Positions 31,324 to 39,082 of a DNA stretch of 39,082 bases are shown in pieces; positions within the stretch are counted from its first letter, which is position 1; each line of letters starts with the position of its first letter. Position numbers and translations under genes: made by a program. Source of the stretch: DASZPL01 sp035550315 (GTDB taxonomy: Bacteria; Actinomycetota; Actinomycetes; JAFAQI01); assembly GCA_035550315.1 (NCBI GenBank), contig DASZPL010000150.1, positions 1 through 39,082 of the forward strand, given 5' to 3'. The notes beneath the pieces are model-generated. The model did not search any database. It was not told the origin of the DNA and saw only the letters and a program-made list of their open reading frames with translations.

Positions 31324-32382
31324 TCAGCTCGGCTTGGCCCACAACCGCCGGTAGAGCGCGCGTGACTTCGGAAACGAGTTGGTGGTGGTCAGTCCGAAAT
31401 GGACGCTGTCGATGACACCGTCGTGGTTGAAATAGTCCTCGTACGCAATGTCATGAGTCTTGAACCAATGCAGCATGTGCCGGATGAAGGCCGGGTCGTC
31501 ATTGCCGCTCATGCCGGGTGAGACGACGTCGGCGACCAGCGCCCACTCCGGGTACGACAGCTGCTTGTGATGGCGGGCGGCGAAGTGCGCCTGCCACGCC
31601 AGACCGGTGCCGAAGTGCACGATGTCGTGCCACCGCTGGGTGGCGGACTCGTTGAGCCGGCGCTCGTTCCAGTCGTAGACGTCGGCGCCGATGTAGTCGA
31701 CGTACTTGTTGCCGGGGTAGGCCTGCGCCGGGTGGGCGTAGAGCCCCTTGCCGCCTGTGATGACGCACCAGTCGAACGTGAAGTGGGCGCCGGGCACGGC
31801 GCGGAGGGTGCGGACGATCTGCCGCCAGGCCTGCACGAACACCTGCGCCTGCGCCGGACTGCCGACCTTCCAGGCGTAGAACGGCGCGTTGAACTCCCAC
31901 CCCGGCCGGATGATCGAGTGGCCGAGTCCCGCGGCCACCAGGTTCTTGCCCATCACCGTGTACCAGTGGTTGTTGCGCCCGGCAGCGGTCCGTTCCATCT
32001 TCGGATCGAGCTGGGAAACCATCGGGAGTGACAGCGACAACTGCGTCTTGTGCTGGTGACCCCAGTTGTTGATGATCCGGAACGACCGAGCCAGCTCGGT
32101 CCACGTGGCCGAGTCTTGATAGTCGGTCGCGACCTTGACCGCACGGCCGCGCCAGACGCCGAATTGAAGGTCGCGGGCCATGTCGCCGGAGCCGCCGTCG
32201 CCGGTGAACACGCCCGACTTCCAGGTCCACCGATGCTGCTTAGCCGCGGCCGTCGAGTGGTGATGGGCCGTGGCGCCACGGCGATCCGAAGCAGCGGCCG
32301 GGACGGCTGCCATGGCCAGCAGACCGGCCATGGCGACGGCTGCCAACCCGCGGGTACGGAACATCCGCGCGGCGCGGTGCAT
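31324..32382 (-). CDS. Secreted GH26-family glycosidase (beta-mannanase-like)
   Basis: The frame opens at 32433, but ATG 32382 is preferred: a GGAGG lies 11 bases upstream, and a signal peptide follows at once (MHRAARMFRTRGLAAVAMAG, cleavage after AAA near 31). The mature (beta/alpha)8 enzyme has the GH26 acid/base Glu163 in IIRPGWEFNAPFYAW and the nucleophile Glu279 in SYPEWAL. The downstream DDPAFIRHMLHWF and NHDGV segments are also typical. GH26 members are mainly endo-beta-1,4-mannanases, with some beta-1,3-xylanases and lichenases. With gmd and gme nearby, action on a mannose-derived polymer made by this locus, or on plant mannan, is plausible. 352 aa. Not linked by overlap to neighbours. 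Confidence 0.88.
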   Translation of the reverse strand: MHRAARMFRTRGLAAVAMAGLLAMAAVPAAASDRRGATAHHHSTAAAKQHRWTWKSGVFTGDGGSGDMARDLQFGVWRGRAVKVATDYQDSATWTELARSFRIINNWGHQHKTQLSLSLPMVSQLDPKMERTAAGRNNHWYTVMGKNLVAAGLGHSIIRPGWEFNAPFYAWKVGSPAQAQVFVQAWRQIVRTLRAVPGAHFTFDWCVITGGKGLYAHPAQAYPGNKYVDYIGADVYDWNERRLNESATQRWHDIVHFGTGLAWQAHFAARHHKQLSYPEWALVADVVSPGMSGNDDPAFIRHMLHWFKTHDIAYEDYFNHDGVIDSVHFGLTTTNSFPKSRALYRRLWAKPS

Positions 32383-32503
32383 GGTGCTTTGGTTCCTCCC
32401 GCACGCGCCACGGGCGCCTGAGGCCGACCGCAAAATCGCTGTCGCTGCTGACTCGTCGCAATGCTAGGGCCCGCCCGGCCCGCGCCGCGACGCAGGTAGC
32501 CGA

Positions 32504-32935
32504 TTACGAGGCGCGACGAGCCGTCCGGGCGGCGCGGCGTGAGACCCGCTTGGCGCGATGGGACACAGATTCACGTCCGCCGGTGTCGGCCACCGCCACC
32601 AGCAGCCCGCCCAGCAGACCGGTGTCACGGGCGAACAACGACCGCTGCGAGCGCTTCGCGTCGTCGTCCTTCTCCGACCAGAAGTCGTGCGCGGTCGCAG
32701 CATCGGGGACGACGGTCAGCGCGAGCATCAACGCGGACAGCCGCGGCAGCCGGTTGAGCCCGAGCATCGCGCCGGCAGCGATTTGCAGGCCGGCGACGGC
32801 GCGCGATGCGGTGACCGGGTCGGAGAGCCCGTAGTCGCGCGCGCGGGCGGCGCGGCGATCGACATCGCGGAGCGCCTCCACGCCAGAGCTGACGAACGCG
32901 GCACCCAGCAACAACCGGGCAACTCGTCTGATCAC
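32504..32935 (-). CDS. DoxX family membrane protein
   Basis: A 143-aa membrane protein from GTG 32935, chosen because GGAAGGG precedes it by about 6 bases; the longer frame to 33076 has no family match. The N-terminal RVARLLLGAAFVSSGVEAL and the segments ASRAVAGLQIAAGAMLGLNRLPRLSALMLA and DTGLLGGLLVAVADTGG give the DoxX four-helix pattern. SEKDDDAKRSQRSLFARD is the usual polar loop before the last helix. The tail is strongly basic (HRAKRVSRRAARTARR). DoxX proteins are linked to thiol and oxidative stress defence in mycobacteria, but no reaction is established. It stands alone between the GH26 gene and an unknown gene. Confidence 0.85.
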   Translation of the reverse strand: MIRRVARLLLGAAFVSSGVEALRDVDRRAARARDYGLSDPVTASRAVAGLQIAAGAMLGLNRLPRLSALMLALTVVPDAATAHDFWSEKDDDAKRSQRSLFARDTGLLGGLLVAVADTGGRESVSHRAKRVSRRAARTARRAS

Positions 32936-32999
32936 GGTGTTCCCTTCCTCGCGGCGTGCCGAGGTGATACCCCGCCGGTGGGTGGTGAAGCCCGGACGG

Positions 33000-33410
33000 T
33001 CAGCCGCGTCGGCGCAGCCGGTCCCAGGGGCGACGGGCCGCCGTTGCCTCGCCGGCGGCTGGTGGCACCGGATCAACCGGTGGCTCCGCAGCCGGGGCCG
33101 GCGCGGCGCGTGGGGCCGGTGTGGGCAGCGGCGGGGCGTCGTAGTCGGTGTCGGCGATCAGCGTCGCGATCTCGGCCGCGCCCAACGTGTCGCTGTCCGG
33201 GATCTGCGGCACGAAGCCGACGAGCACGCCGTCGCGCAGCACCATCGCCTCGAGCCCGGCGGCGCCGTCGTTGTCCCAGATCGCCTCGCGGCCGTCCGGG
33301 ATGACCACGCGCACACCGACGTTGTAGACGCCGGCTCGGCGGTTGACGTGGGCGAAGATGCGACGCTGCCGAAGCAGTTCGACCACCTCGGCCGCGACGG
33401 TTTCTTCCAT
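33000..33410 (-). CDS. Conserved hypothetical protein, Pro-rich tail
   Basis: A 136-aa protein if ATG 33410 (MEETVAAEVVELL) is used; GTG 33419 would add three residues, and neither has a strong ribosome site. Residues 1-80 form a small alpha/beta domain, LLRQRRIFAHVNRRAGVYNV, RVVIPDGREAIWDNDGAAGL and VLVGFVPQIPDSDTL, with alternating hydrophobic residues. The next ~55 residues are a Pro/Ala linker ending RRPWDRLRRRG. No signal or membrane segment is visible, so it is cytoplasmic. I do not recognise a function. It is divergent from the FkbM gene at 33515. Confidence 0.72.
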   Translation of the reverse strand: MEETVAAEVVELLRQRRIFAHVNRRAGVYNVGVRVVIPDGREAIWDNDGAAGLEAMVLRDGVLVGFVPQIPDSDTLGAAEIATLIADTDYDAPPLPTPAPRAAPAPAAEPPVDPVPPAAGEATAARRPWDRLRRRG

Positions 33411-33514
33411 TACCGCCACGCTAGCCTGCCGACCGACAGCCGCGCCGTCATCGGCGCGCTACGCTGCGGCGGCTCGACCGTCCGTCGGGCAGTCCGCACG
33501 TCGGAGGCAGGGCA

Positions 33515-34261
33515 TTGGGGATCGACCAGCCGGCTGACCGCAGCATCGCGATGCGCGGGCCGATCCGGGCCATCCGCACGCTGGTGAACCGCGCCGGCTT
33601 CGACATCACCCGCGAACCGCAGACCTACCGATTCGTCCGCATCCTGCAGCGCCAAGGCGTCACCGAGATCCTGGACATCGGCGCCAACACCGGCCAGTAC
33701 GGCGAGGAGCTGCGGGCGGCGCGGTTCGCCGGGCGGATCATCTCGGTCGAGCCGTTGGCCGATGCGTTCGCAACGCTGCAGCGGCGGGCGGCGCGCGACG
33801 ACCAGTGGGTCACCGAACGCGCGGCGGTGTCGGACACCGCCGGCCGGATTCAGCTGAACGTCTCCGGCAACTCGGTGTCCTCGTCGGTGCTGCCGATGCT
33901 CGCGGCCCACAGCGATCCCGTGCCGGAGTCGGCGTACGTCGGCGTCGAGGAAGTCACGGCCACGACCGTCGACGAGCTGGTTGCCCGCCACCGCGTCGAT
34001 CCGTCCCACGCGTTGCTCAAGCTCGACATTCAGGGCTACGAACGCACCGCCCTGGCCGGCGCCGCAGAGAGCCTGACCCGGCTGCGCGCCGTCCAGCTCG
34101 AGCTCTCGCTAACCCCGCTGTACGACGGTCAAGCGCTGCTGCCGGAGTTGCTCGAGCTGATGTCCAGGCATGGCTTCGACCTGTGGCTGATCGAACCGGC
34201 GTTCATCGAGCCGGGGACCGGGCGGATGCTGCAGTGCGACGGGGTGTTCTTCCGGCGGTGA
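33515..34261 (+). CDS. FkbM family methyltransferase (TTG start)
   Basis: A 248-aa SAM-dependent methyltransferase. The TTG at 33515 is backed by GGAGG seven bases upstream; ATG 33551 is the alternative. Motif I ILDIGANTGQYGEELRAARF lies at about 52-71, the acidic strand-2 end in SVEPL, and motif IV LLKLDIQGYERTALAGA at about 168-184, the canonical FkbM KLDIQGYE. The tail carries LIEPAFIEPGTGRMLQCDGVFFRR, which is typical of sugar-acting members in polysaccharide loci. It is convergent with the large subtilase gene, 5 bp apart. It is the third FkbM enzyme in the window. Target sugar unknown. Confidence 0.9.
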   Translation: MGIDQPADRSIAMRGPIRAIRTLVNRAGFDITREPQTYRFVRILQRQGVTEILDIGANTGQYGEELRAARFAGRIISVEPLADAFATLQRRAARDDQWVTERAAVSDTAGRIQLNVSGNSVSSSVLPMLAAHSDPVPESAYVGVEEVTATTVDELVARHRVDPSHALLKLDIQGYERTALAGAAESLTRLRAVQLELSLTPLYDGQALLPELLELMSRHGFDLWLIEPAFIEPGTGRMLQCDGVFFRR

Positions 34262-34266
34262 CGCGG

Positions 34267-37200
34267 TCAGCCGCAGCGCCCCGCCGGCGTGCCTGACTGC
34301 TCCAGGTCACTCGTGTTCCACAAGTCGTGATGCTCGCGGGGCCACGGCCCCGAGGCGGCGCACGCCGACGTCGGCGTCCGCCACACGAACAGGTTGCCTT
34401 CGCGGGTGCCGACCGCGACGACCTGGTTGGCCAGCGACCCGAGCCGGCCGAAGCTCGGTGAGTTCACCATCCAGCCGCCGGTGAACTTCGGGAAGCCGGG
34501 CGCCTCCTTCCCGAGCGCGTTCACCGCCCGGACGTCGTACGACGCGCTGGCCGAGACGACGTACGGCCCGCGGCTGTCGCCGCCCACGTTGGCCACGATC
34601 GGCGACACGATGAACTGCAGGTCGTTCATGACCTGCGGGAACGCCGGCTGCATCAGCCCCGTGGTCGCGCTCCACGCGTCGAGCTCGTTGTTGTTCAGCA
34701 GCTGTTGATCCGGCAGTGACGCGTCGAGCGCCTTGCCGATGCTCGAGGCCGGCGCGATCAAGCTGACCCCGGGGGCGGTCAGCCCGAGCCGGGCGAACAC
34801 CGGCATCCCCTCGACCGCGATCGACGGGATCTCCGGCGAGTTGCCGATGCCGCCAAGTGATGACAAGACCACCGCCTTGTGGTCCGGTCCGGTGCCGAGC
34901 GCGGACGTGCCGTTGGGCTTCAGCACGTACGCCGGCCCGACGCTGCTGGCTTCGCCGATGTCCAGCCGCCCGTCGTTGTTGACATCGGCGAGCGCGGGCG
35001 AGCCGGTCGTGCCGTCGCCGACGTCCGGCAGCAGCCCGAGGTCGAGATCGGCCAGCCGGGCCGGCCAGCCGGGCAGCAGCTTGCCCTTGCTGTTCAACGC
35101 GTAGAGCCGGCTGTTGCCCGGGCTCAGCAGCGGCAGCCGGCCGAGCGCGAACGCGTCCGGAGAGAGCAGGCTGATGTTGGGCGGCTCGCGATACTCCTCG
35201 TCGGCGCCGACGACGACGTCCGGTCGACCGTGACCGGACAGCGCGCCGATCGCCGGCGTATCGACCAGCGGTGAGCCCTGGTCGACGCCGGAGTCGGCTT
35301 TGAAGATCACCTTGTTGGTCCGCGGCACGATTCGCTTGACCTTCGACCGGTCGATCACGATCCGTGGCCAGCCGGCCACCGGCGTGCCGTGACGGGTCCA
35401 GGCATAGACGTGGCGATCCATCGCGGCGGCGACGATGTCCAGCTGGCGCCCGCCGTGCAGCGGCGCCAGTGCCGGAGCGGCGAGGAACGCCGACTGCACC
35501 CGGTTGTACTGGTCACGGGCTGCCGCGCCCCCGTAGCGGCGGGTGACTGACACCGGGAAGCCGCGCAGCAACCGGCCGCGGGCGTTCCAGGCGTAGGCGT
35601 GCCCGGTGTAGTCGGTGGCGACGACATCGAGATGTCGGCCGTGCTTGTTGGCGAGGTCGCCGACCGCGATGCCGCCGACGACCGGGCCGTGCGGCACGGC
35701 CGTCACCGCCCCCGAGGTGTAGGCATGCTCGCCGCGGTGCACCGGCAGTGCCCGCGTCTTGACCGGCCAGCCCGGCAGCTCGTGGCCGTGGCCGTCGTAG
35801 GCGTGGAGGACGCCATCCGTGGTGGTCACGACCAGCGCGTCGTGGTGGTGCGGACCGATCGGGGCCAGCGTCGGGGGCGCGTCGATCGAGGCGCCGTAGT
35901 GCTTGCCGAAGCCGTGCACCAGCGTCGAGTCGGCGTGCAGGAAGTCGGAGCGGCGATCCATCCCGACGCGGCCGTGGTTGTCGACGACGACCAGGCGCAG
36001 CGTGAACGTGAACTTGTCGATGTCCGGCTGGCCGCCGGCCTTCGTCGGACCGCCGCCGAACTTCGTGCCGCGCGGGAACAACGCCGCGACCTTCGCCAGA
36101 TGCACGCGGGCCAGCACCCGGTGGCGCCGGCCCGCGACGCCGCCCTTGCCGTGGCCGGTTGCCAGGGTGTGCCAGGCATTCGGCTCGGGTTGCGTGCCGA
36201 CGCCGACCTGTAGCTGCCAGTGGTAGGACTTCGCCCGGACCGCGGCGGTCAGCCCGCGCACGGTGAGCACGCCGTGCGGCCGCAGCGTGCGGAACCACTG
36301 CCCGTCCAGCGACGCTTCCGGCGGGATGTCGCCGCGGGCGATCCGCTGGACGATCGAGGCGGCGTTGATCCGGCCGTAGCCGGTGTACATGTCATAGCCG
36401 GGCTGGGTCGGGTAGCGCACCGTCGGGTACGGCGCGACCGCCAGGTAGTTGTCCGGAAGGCCGTACGGCAGCGCCGCGGTTTGGAAGTCGATGTCGTCGG
36501 CGCTCATCGTGACCAGCTGCTGCATCTCGTTCACCGACAGCGGCACCTTGGTCCCGGCCGCGGTGCGCAACCCCGGATAGTCACGCAACCGATGGCGGGC
36601 CACCGCATCGCGGGCAGCCGACTCGGCCAGCCCGACGATCCCGCCGGTCTTGCCGGTGGCCTCGGACGAGCACGAGCTGCTCTCGACGCTGACCGCGACG
36701 TTGGCGCCGTAGTTGGTGCATCCGTTGAGATGTAGGTAGCCCTCGGGCAACTCGCTCGGCAGGCCGAGCAGGGTGTCGCTCTCGGTGACGCTGTTGACCA
36801 CGATGGTGTGCGGCAGGTAGCCGGGCAGGTTGTGGTGTTCGGCTTCCTCGTCGGCCGCGCTCGCCACGACCGGCACGCCGTGGCTGGTCGCGTAGTGGAT
36901 CGCCTGCTGCGTGACGGTGGTGATGTCGTAGGTGCCAAGCGCCTCCTGGATCACGTCGGCGCCTGAGTCGACCGCGAACATCACGCCTTGCGCGAAGGCG
37001 TCCGACTCGGCGATGAAGCTCTCCCCGACCCGGATCGGCAGCACCATGCAGTTCGGGCAGGTTCCGATGTCGCCGCCGACCGAGTCGGCGGCGCCGGTTG
37101 AGTCCTCGGCCTCGCCGGAGCCGTGGTCGTAGTGCACGTCGTCGTACGGGTCGTTGTTGTTGTCGAGGAAGTTCCAGCCGGCGATGGCCTCGGTGAAACC

Positions 37201-37980
37201 GGTCGGCGACTGCCGCCCGTAGTAGTGCGGCGAGCCGCGGGTGCCGAAGGTCCGGATCAGGTCCTCGGGTGAGATGAAGCCGCCGCAGAAGTACGGCCGG
37301 TGCACTCGCGGGTCGTGGGCGTAGTCCCGGACGTTGAAGACGCCGTCGCCGTTCAGGTCGTACGGGTCGTGGTCGCGGACGCGATGCCCGTGGCGGATCA
37401 AATAGGCCTTGGTGTGACCCGCGGCGTCGCGTGGCGGAGGCAACGCACCGCGGTTGAGATAGATCTTGTCGACGATCGATGCGCGACACCATTCGATGCC
37501 CGAATCAGTGATGGCGATCAGTGTGGACGGCCGGCCCGTGCTGGTTTCCCAGGCCTTGTCGACGCTGTTGCCCTCGACGCCGCAGAGCTCTTGCGGGTTG
37601 CGGTTCACGGTCGCGTCGGTCGTGCGCGCGCTGGTCAGCTTCCAGTTCGCGCCGCCGTTGTTCCAGTTCGCCGGACGGGTCGGGACCGCGGTGTGCGGGG
37701 TGTGGTCATAGGCGGCGTACCGCTTTGGTGCCACCCCCTTCGGCCGCTTCGGCCACGGGAACGTGCCCAGTGTCGACTGCCGTTCGTGGCCCGGCCGGTT
37801 GGCGTCGGTGATCGTCGGCGAGCAGTGCGTGGGCCGGTTGCTCGCCGACGACGCCGCAGCCGCCAGCCCTGGCTGCTGGCTATGACCGCCGGACCCCGCG
37901 CCAATCGCGACGCCCCCGGCCGCCAGCAGCGCCCCGGCGGCCGCCAGCGCAATGACCGGCCGGCGCGGCGTCAAAGGCAC
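34267..37980 (-). CDS. Secreted S8 subtilisin-like peptidase with C-terminal propeller-like repeats
   Basis: A 1237-aa exported protein from GTG 37980 with a signal peptide at about 8-28. The S8 domain (about 120-560) has Asp159 in IAITDSG, His286 in DHGSGEAED, and a Ser at 439 in SSCSSEATG, so the Asp/His/Ser triad is present. The oxyanion Asn is replaced by Asp377 in SAADEEAEHHN, a change I also recall in a family of actinobacterial subtilases. From about 700, blade-like repeats appear: DVVATDYTGHAYAWNARGR, DIVAAAMDRHVYAWTRHGT, SPALADVNNDGRLDIGEASS, NQVVAVGTREGNLFVWR (FG-GAP/VCBS-like propeller). Such proteins act outside the cell. The gene lies 27 bp after gmd on the same strand; whether it processes surface proteins is unknown. 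Confidence 0.88.
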   Translation of the reverse strand: MPLTPRRPVIALAAAGALLAAGGVAIGAGSGGHSQQPGLAAAASSASNRPTHCSPTITDANRPGHERQSTLGTFPWPKRPKGVAPKRYAAYDHTPHTAVPTRPANWNNGGANWKLTSARTTDATVNRNPQELCGVEGNSVDKAWETSTGRPSTLIAITDSGIEWCRASIVDKIYLNRGALPPPRDAAGHTKAYLIRHGHRVRDHDPYDLNGDGVFNVRDYAHDPRVHRPYFCGGFISPEDLIRTFGTRGSPHYYGRQSPTGFTEAIAGWNFLDNNNDPYDDVHYDHGSGEAEDSTGAADSVGGDIGTCPNCMVLPIRVGESFIAESDAFAQGVMFAVDSGADVIQEALGTYDITTVTQQAIHYATSHGVPVVASAADEEAEHHNLPGYLPHTIVVNSVTESDTLLGLPSELPEGYLHLNGCTNYGANVAVSVESSSCSSEATGKTGGIVGLAESAARDAVARHRLRDYPGLRTAAGTKVPLSVNEMQQLVTMSADDIDFQTAALPYGLPDNYLAVAPYPTVRYPTQPGYDMYTGYGRINAASIVQRIARGDIPPEASLDGQWFRTLRPHGVLTVRGLTAAVRAKSYHWQLQVGVGTQPEPNAWHTLATGHGKGGVAGRRHRVLARVHLAKVAALFPRGTKFGGGPTKAGGQPDIDKFTFTLRLVVVDNHGRVGMDRRSDFLHADSTLVHGFGKHYGASIDAPPTLAPIGPHHHDALVVTTTDGVLHAYDGHGHELPGWPVKTRALPVHRGEHAYTSGAVTAVPHGPVVGGIAVGDLANKHGRHLDVVATDYTGHAYAWNARGRLLRGFPVSVTRRYGGAAARDQYNRVQSAFLAAPALAPLHGGRQLDIVAAAMDRHVYAWTRHGTPVAGWPRIVIDRSKVKRIVPRTNKVIFKADSGVDQGSPLVDTPAIGALSGHGRPDVVVGADEEYREPPNISLLSPDAFALGRLPLLSPGNSRLYALNSKGKLLPGWPARLADLDLGLLPDVGDGTTGSPALADVNNDGRLDIGEASSVGPAYVLKPNGTSALGTGPDHKAVVLSSLGGIGNSPEIPSIAVEGMPVFARLGLTAPGVSLIAPASSIGKALDASLPDQQLLNNNELDAWSATTGLMQPAFPQVMNDLQFIVSPIVANVGGDSRGPYVVSASASYDVRAVNALGKEAPGFPKFTGGWMVNSPSFGRLGSLANQVVAVGTREGNLFVWRTPTSACAASGPWPREHHDLWNTSDLEQSGTPAGRCG

Positions 37981-38007
37981 GGGGACAGCATGCCGGATGC
38001 CGACGGC

Positions 38008-39027
38008 TCAGGATGGGCGAACCGGCGACGGGTCGAGGAACGCCGGAGACTCCTCGACGCCGGACTGCAGCCGCTCGACATCGACCCACACCATCTGCTC
38101 GATCACGTTGGTGAACGTCATGGTGTGCGACCAGCCCAGCTCGCGCTCCGCCTTCGACGGATCCCCCCAGGTTTGCGGCACGTCGGCCGGTCGCATCATC
38201 GCCGGGTCCTGCCGGACGTACGACCACGCGTCGTCGATCCCGACGCACGCGAAGGCCACGTCGACGAAGTCGCGAAGCGACACCGACTTGCCCGACGCGA
38301 TGATGTAGTCACTCGCCGCCGGCTGCTGGAGCATCAACCACATTGCGCGGACGTAGTCCTGCGCCGCTCCCCAGTCGCGGCGAACGTCGAGATTGCCCAG
38401 GGTCAGCTCGCTGCGCCGGCCGAGGTGGATCTCGGCCACCGCGCGGGTGATCTTCCGGGTGACGAACGTCGTGGGCCGCAGCGGACTCTCGTGGTTGAAC
38501 AAGATGCCGTTGCAGGCGAACAGCCCGTAGGACTCGCGATAGTTGACCGTGAGGTGGTGGGCGAAGCTCTTCGCCGCGGCGTACGGGCTGCGCGGGTGAT
38601 GCGGGGTGCCTTCATCCTGCGGCTGCTGCTTGGCGAGGCCGAAGATCTCCGAGCTCGAGGCCTGATAGAACCGCGGCGCGGAGCCGTGCCGATCCCGGTA
38701 GCGCACCAGTGACTCGAGCAGCCGCAGCACGGCCATCCCGTTGGTCTCGGCGACTCGCTCGGCCTGCTGCCACGACGCGCCCACCGAGCTGTACGCCGCC
38801 AGGTTGTAGATCTCGTCCGGGCGCACCTCGCCGATGACAGCGTCGACCGAGGCACCGTCGGTGATGTCCAGCTGCACCAGTTCGGCATCACCGATGTACA
38901 GCGCCGCTCGGCGAGCCTGGTCCGGCGAGTGAACCGAACCCACGACGCGGTAGCCCTTCTGCTGCAGCAGCCGGGTCAGGTAGATGCCGTCCTGGCCGGC
39001 GATGCCGGTGATCAGCGCCGTCGTCAT
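38008..39027 (-). CDS. gmd: GDP-mannose 4,6-dehydratase
   Basis: A 339-aa extended SDR enzyme. The NADP loop GIAGQDG is at 8-14. The catalytic residues lie in QASSSEIFG (Ser126/Glu127) and SPYAAAK (Tyr149/Lys153). NHESPLRPTTFVTRKITR (about 178-195) and LGNLDVRRDWGAAQDYV are diagnostic for Gmd. It turns GDP-D-mannose into GDP-4-keto-6-deoxymannose, precursor of GDP-L-fucose, GDP-D-rhamnose and related sugars; the reductase or epimerase for the next step is not in the window. The ATG overlaps the TGA of an upstream gene (ATGA, 39024-39027), and the subtilase gene follows after 27 bp. With gme it makes a GDP-mannose-based supply for the glycan locus. Confidence 0.95.
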   Translation of the reverse strand: MTTALITGIAGQDGIYLTRLLQQKGYRVVGSVHSPDQARRAALYIGDAELVQLDITDGASVDAVIGEVRPDEIYNLAAYSSVGASWQQAERVAETNGMAVLRLLESLVRYRDRHGSAPRFYQASSSEIFGLAKQQPQDEGTPHHPRSPYAAAKSFAHHLTVNYRESYGLFACNGILFNHESPLRPTTFVTRKITRAVAEIHLGRRSELTLGNLDVRRDWGAAQDYVRAMWLMLQQPAASDYIIASGKSVSLRDFVDVAFACVGIDDAWSYVRQDPAMMRPADVPQTWGDPSKAERELGWSHTMTFTNVIEQMVWVDVERLQSGVEESPAFLDPSPVRPS

Positions 39028-39082
39028 GCCGTCTGTTTGAGCGGCTGGTCGACGTCACCCTTGAGCCGGTCGAGGTGCGCTC
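39024..39082 (-). CDS. 3' end of an upstream gene coupled to gmd
   Basis: On the minus strand, bases 39082 to 39027 are open in the frame that ends with the TGA at 39024-39026. This gives the C-terminal residues AHLDRLKGDVDQPLKQTA, and the stop overlaps the gmd ATG by the usual 4-base ATGA. The short polar end does not identify the product. A sugar-nucleotide or glycosyltransferase gene would fit the context. Confidence 0.5.
   Translation of the reverse strand, partial: AHLDRLKGDVDQPLKQTA

Noticed and set aside
37300..38712. 470-codon plus-strand frame across subtilase start and gmd
   Set aside because: Antisense to two strongly supported genes, with no recognisable motif.
1..39082. tRNA, rRNA, CRISPR array, prophage or complete insertion sequence
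   Set aside because: No cloverleaf arms, spaced direct repeats, transposase with terminal repeats, or phage structural genes were seen anywhere in the window.

Overview
The window is chromosomal DNA from a very GC-rich actinobacterium. The evidence is strong codon bias towards G/C, frequent GTG starts, 1-4 bp start/stop overlaps, and actinobacterial marker genes: a GlnR-type nitrogen regulator followed by mycothiol synthase (mshD), a CysA2-type thiosulfate sulfurtransferase with its DUF1416/SseC partner, and a SigE-family sigma factor. The genus cannot be fixed from sequence alone; a soil lineage near the Frankiales/Jatrophihabitans/Mycobacteriales side of Actinomycetia is a guess. No tRNA, rRNA, CRISPR array or complete insertion sequence was seen.

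Most of the window is a surface-polysaccharide region. From 1 to 10.6 kb there are seven glycosyltransferase genes of the GT4 and GT2 families, a membrane-anchored GH5 glycosidase that heads a four-gene minus-strand operon, and an SDR dehydrogenase. At 10.7-15.9 kb comes a block of other genes: a lipoprotein-type secretory lipase, sseC and cysA behind a cysteine-rich leader peptide, a 14-TM MFS exporter, and a SigE-family sigma factor coupled to a His-rich single-span membrane protein. From 16.4 to 29.3 kb the polysaccharide genes resume: a GT-C-like membrane protein, a Wzz/BY-kinase fusion (chain length and export control), a WcaF-type acetyltransferase, a WbuB-like GT4, a plant-type GDP-mannose 3,5-epimerase, a Wzy-like polymerase/ligase, FkbM methyltransferases, a GT61 transferase and another methyltransferase. 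The core genes moaD, glnR and mshD lie at 29.3-31.3 kb. The last part holds a secreted GH26 mannanase-like enzyme, DoxX, a small unknown protein, another FkbM methyltransferase, a 1237-aa secreted subtilase with propeller-like repeats, and GDP-mannose 4,6-dehydratase (gmd).

Together the genes suggest a methylated and probably acetylated exopolysaccharide built partly from GDP-mannose-derived sugars (through gmd and gme). It would be polymerised by Wzy, controlled by the Wzz/BY-kinase and trimmed by GH5 and GH26 enzymes. A Wzx flippase and an initiating phosphoglycosyltransferase are not in the window, so the locus continues outside it or is completed elsewhere.

The main non-coding signals are three related hairpins at 8.6, 11.9 and 15.25 kb that share the outer arms TTGTCAGCG/CGCTGACAA, and a probable leaderless cysteine-rich attenuator peptide upstream of cysA.
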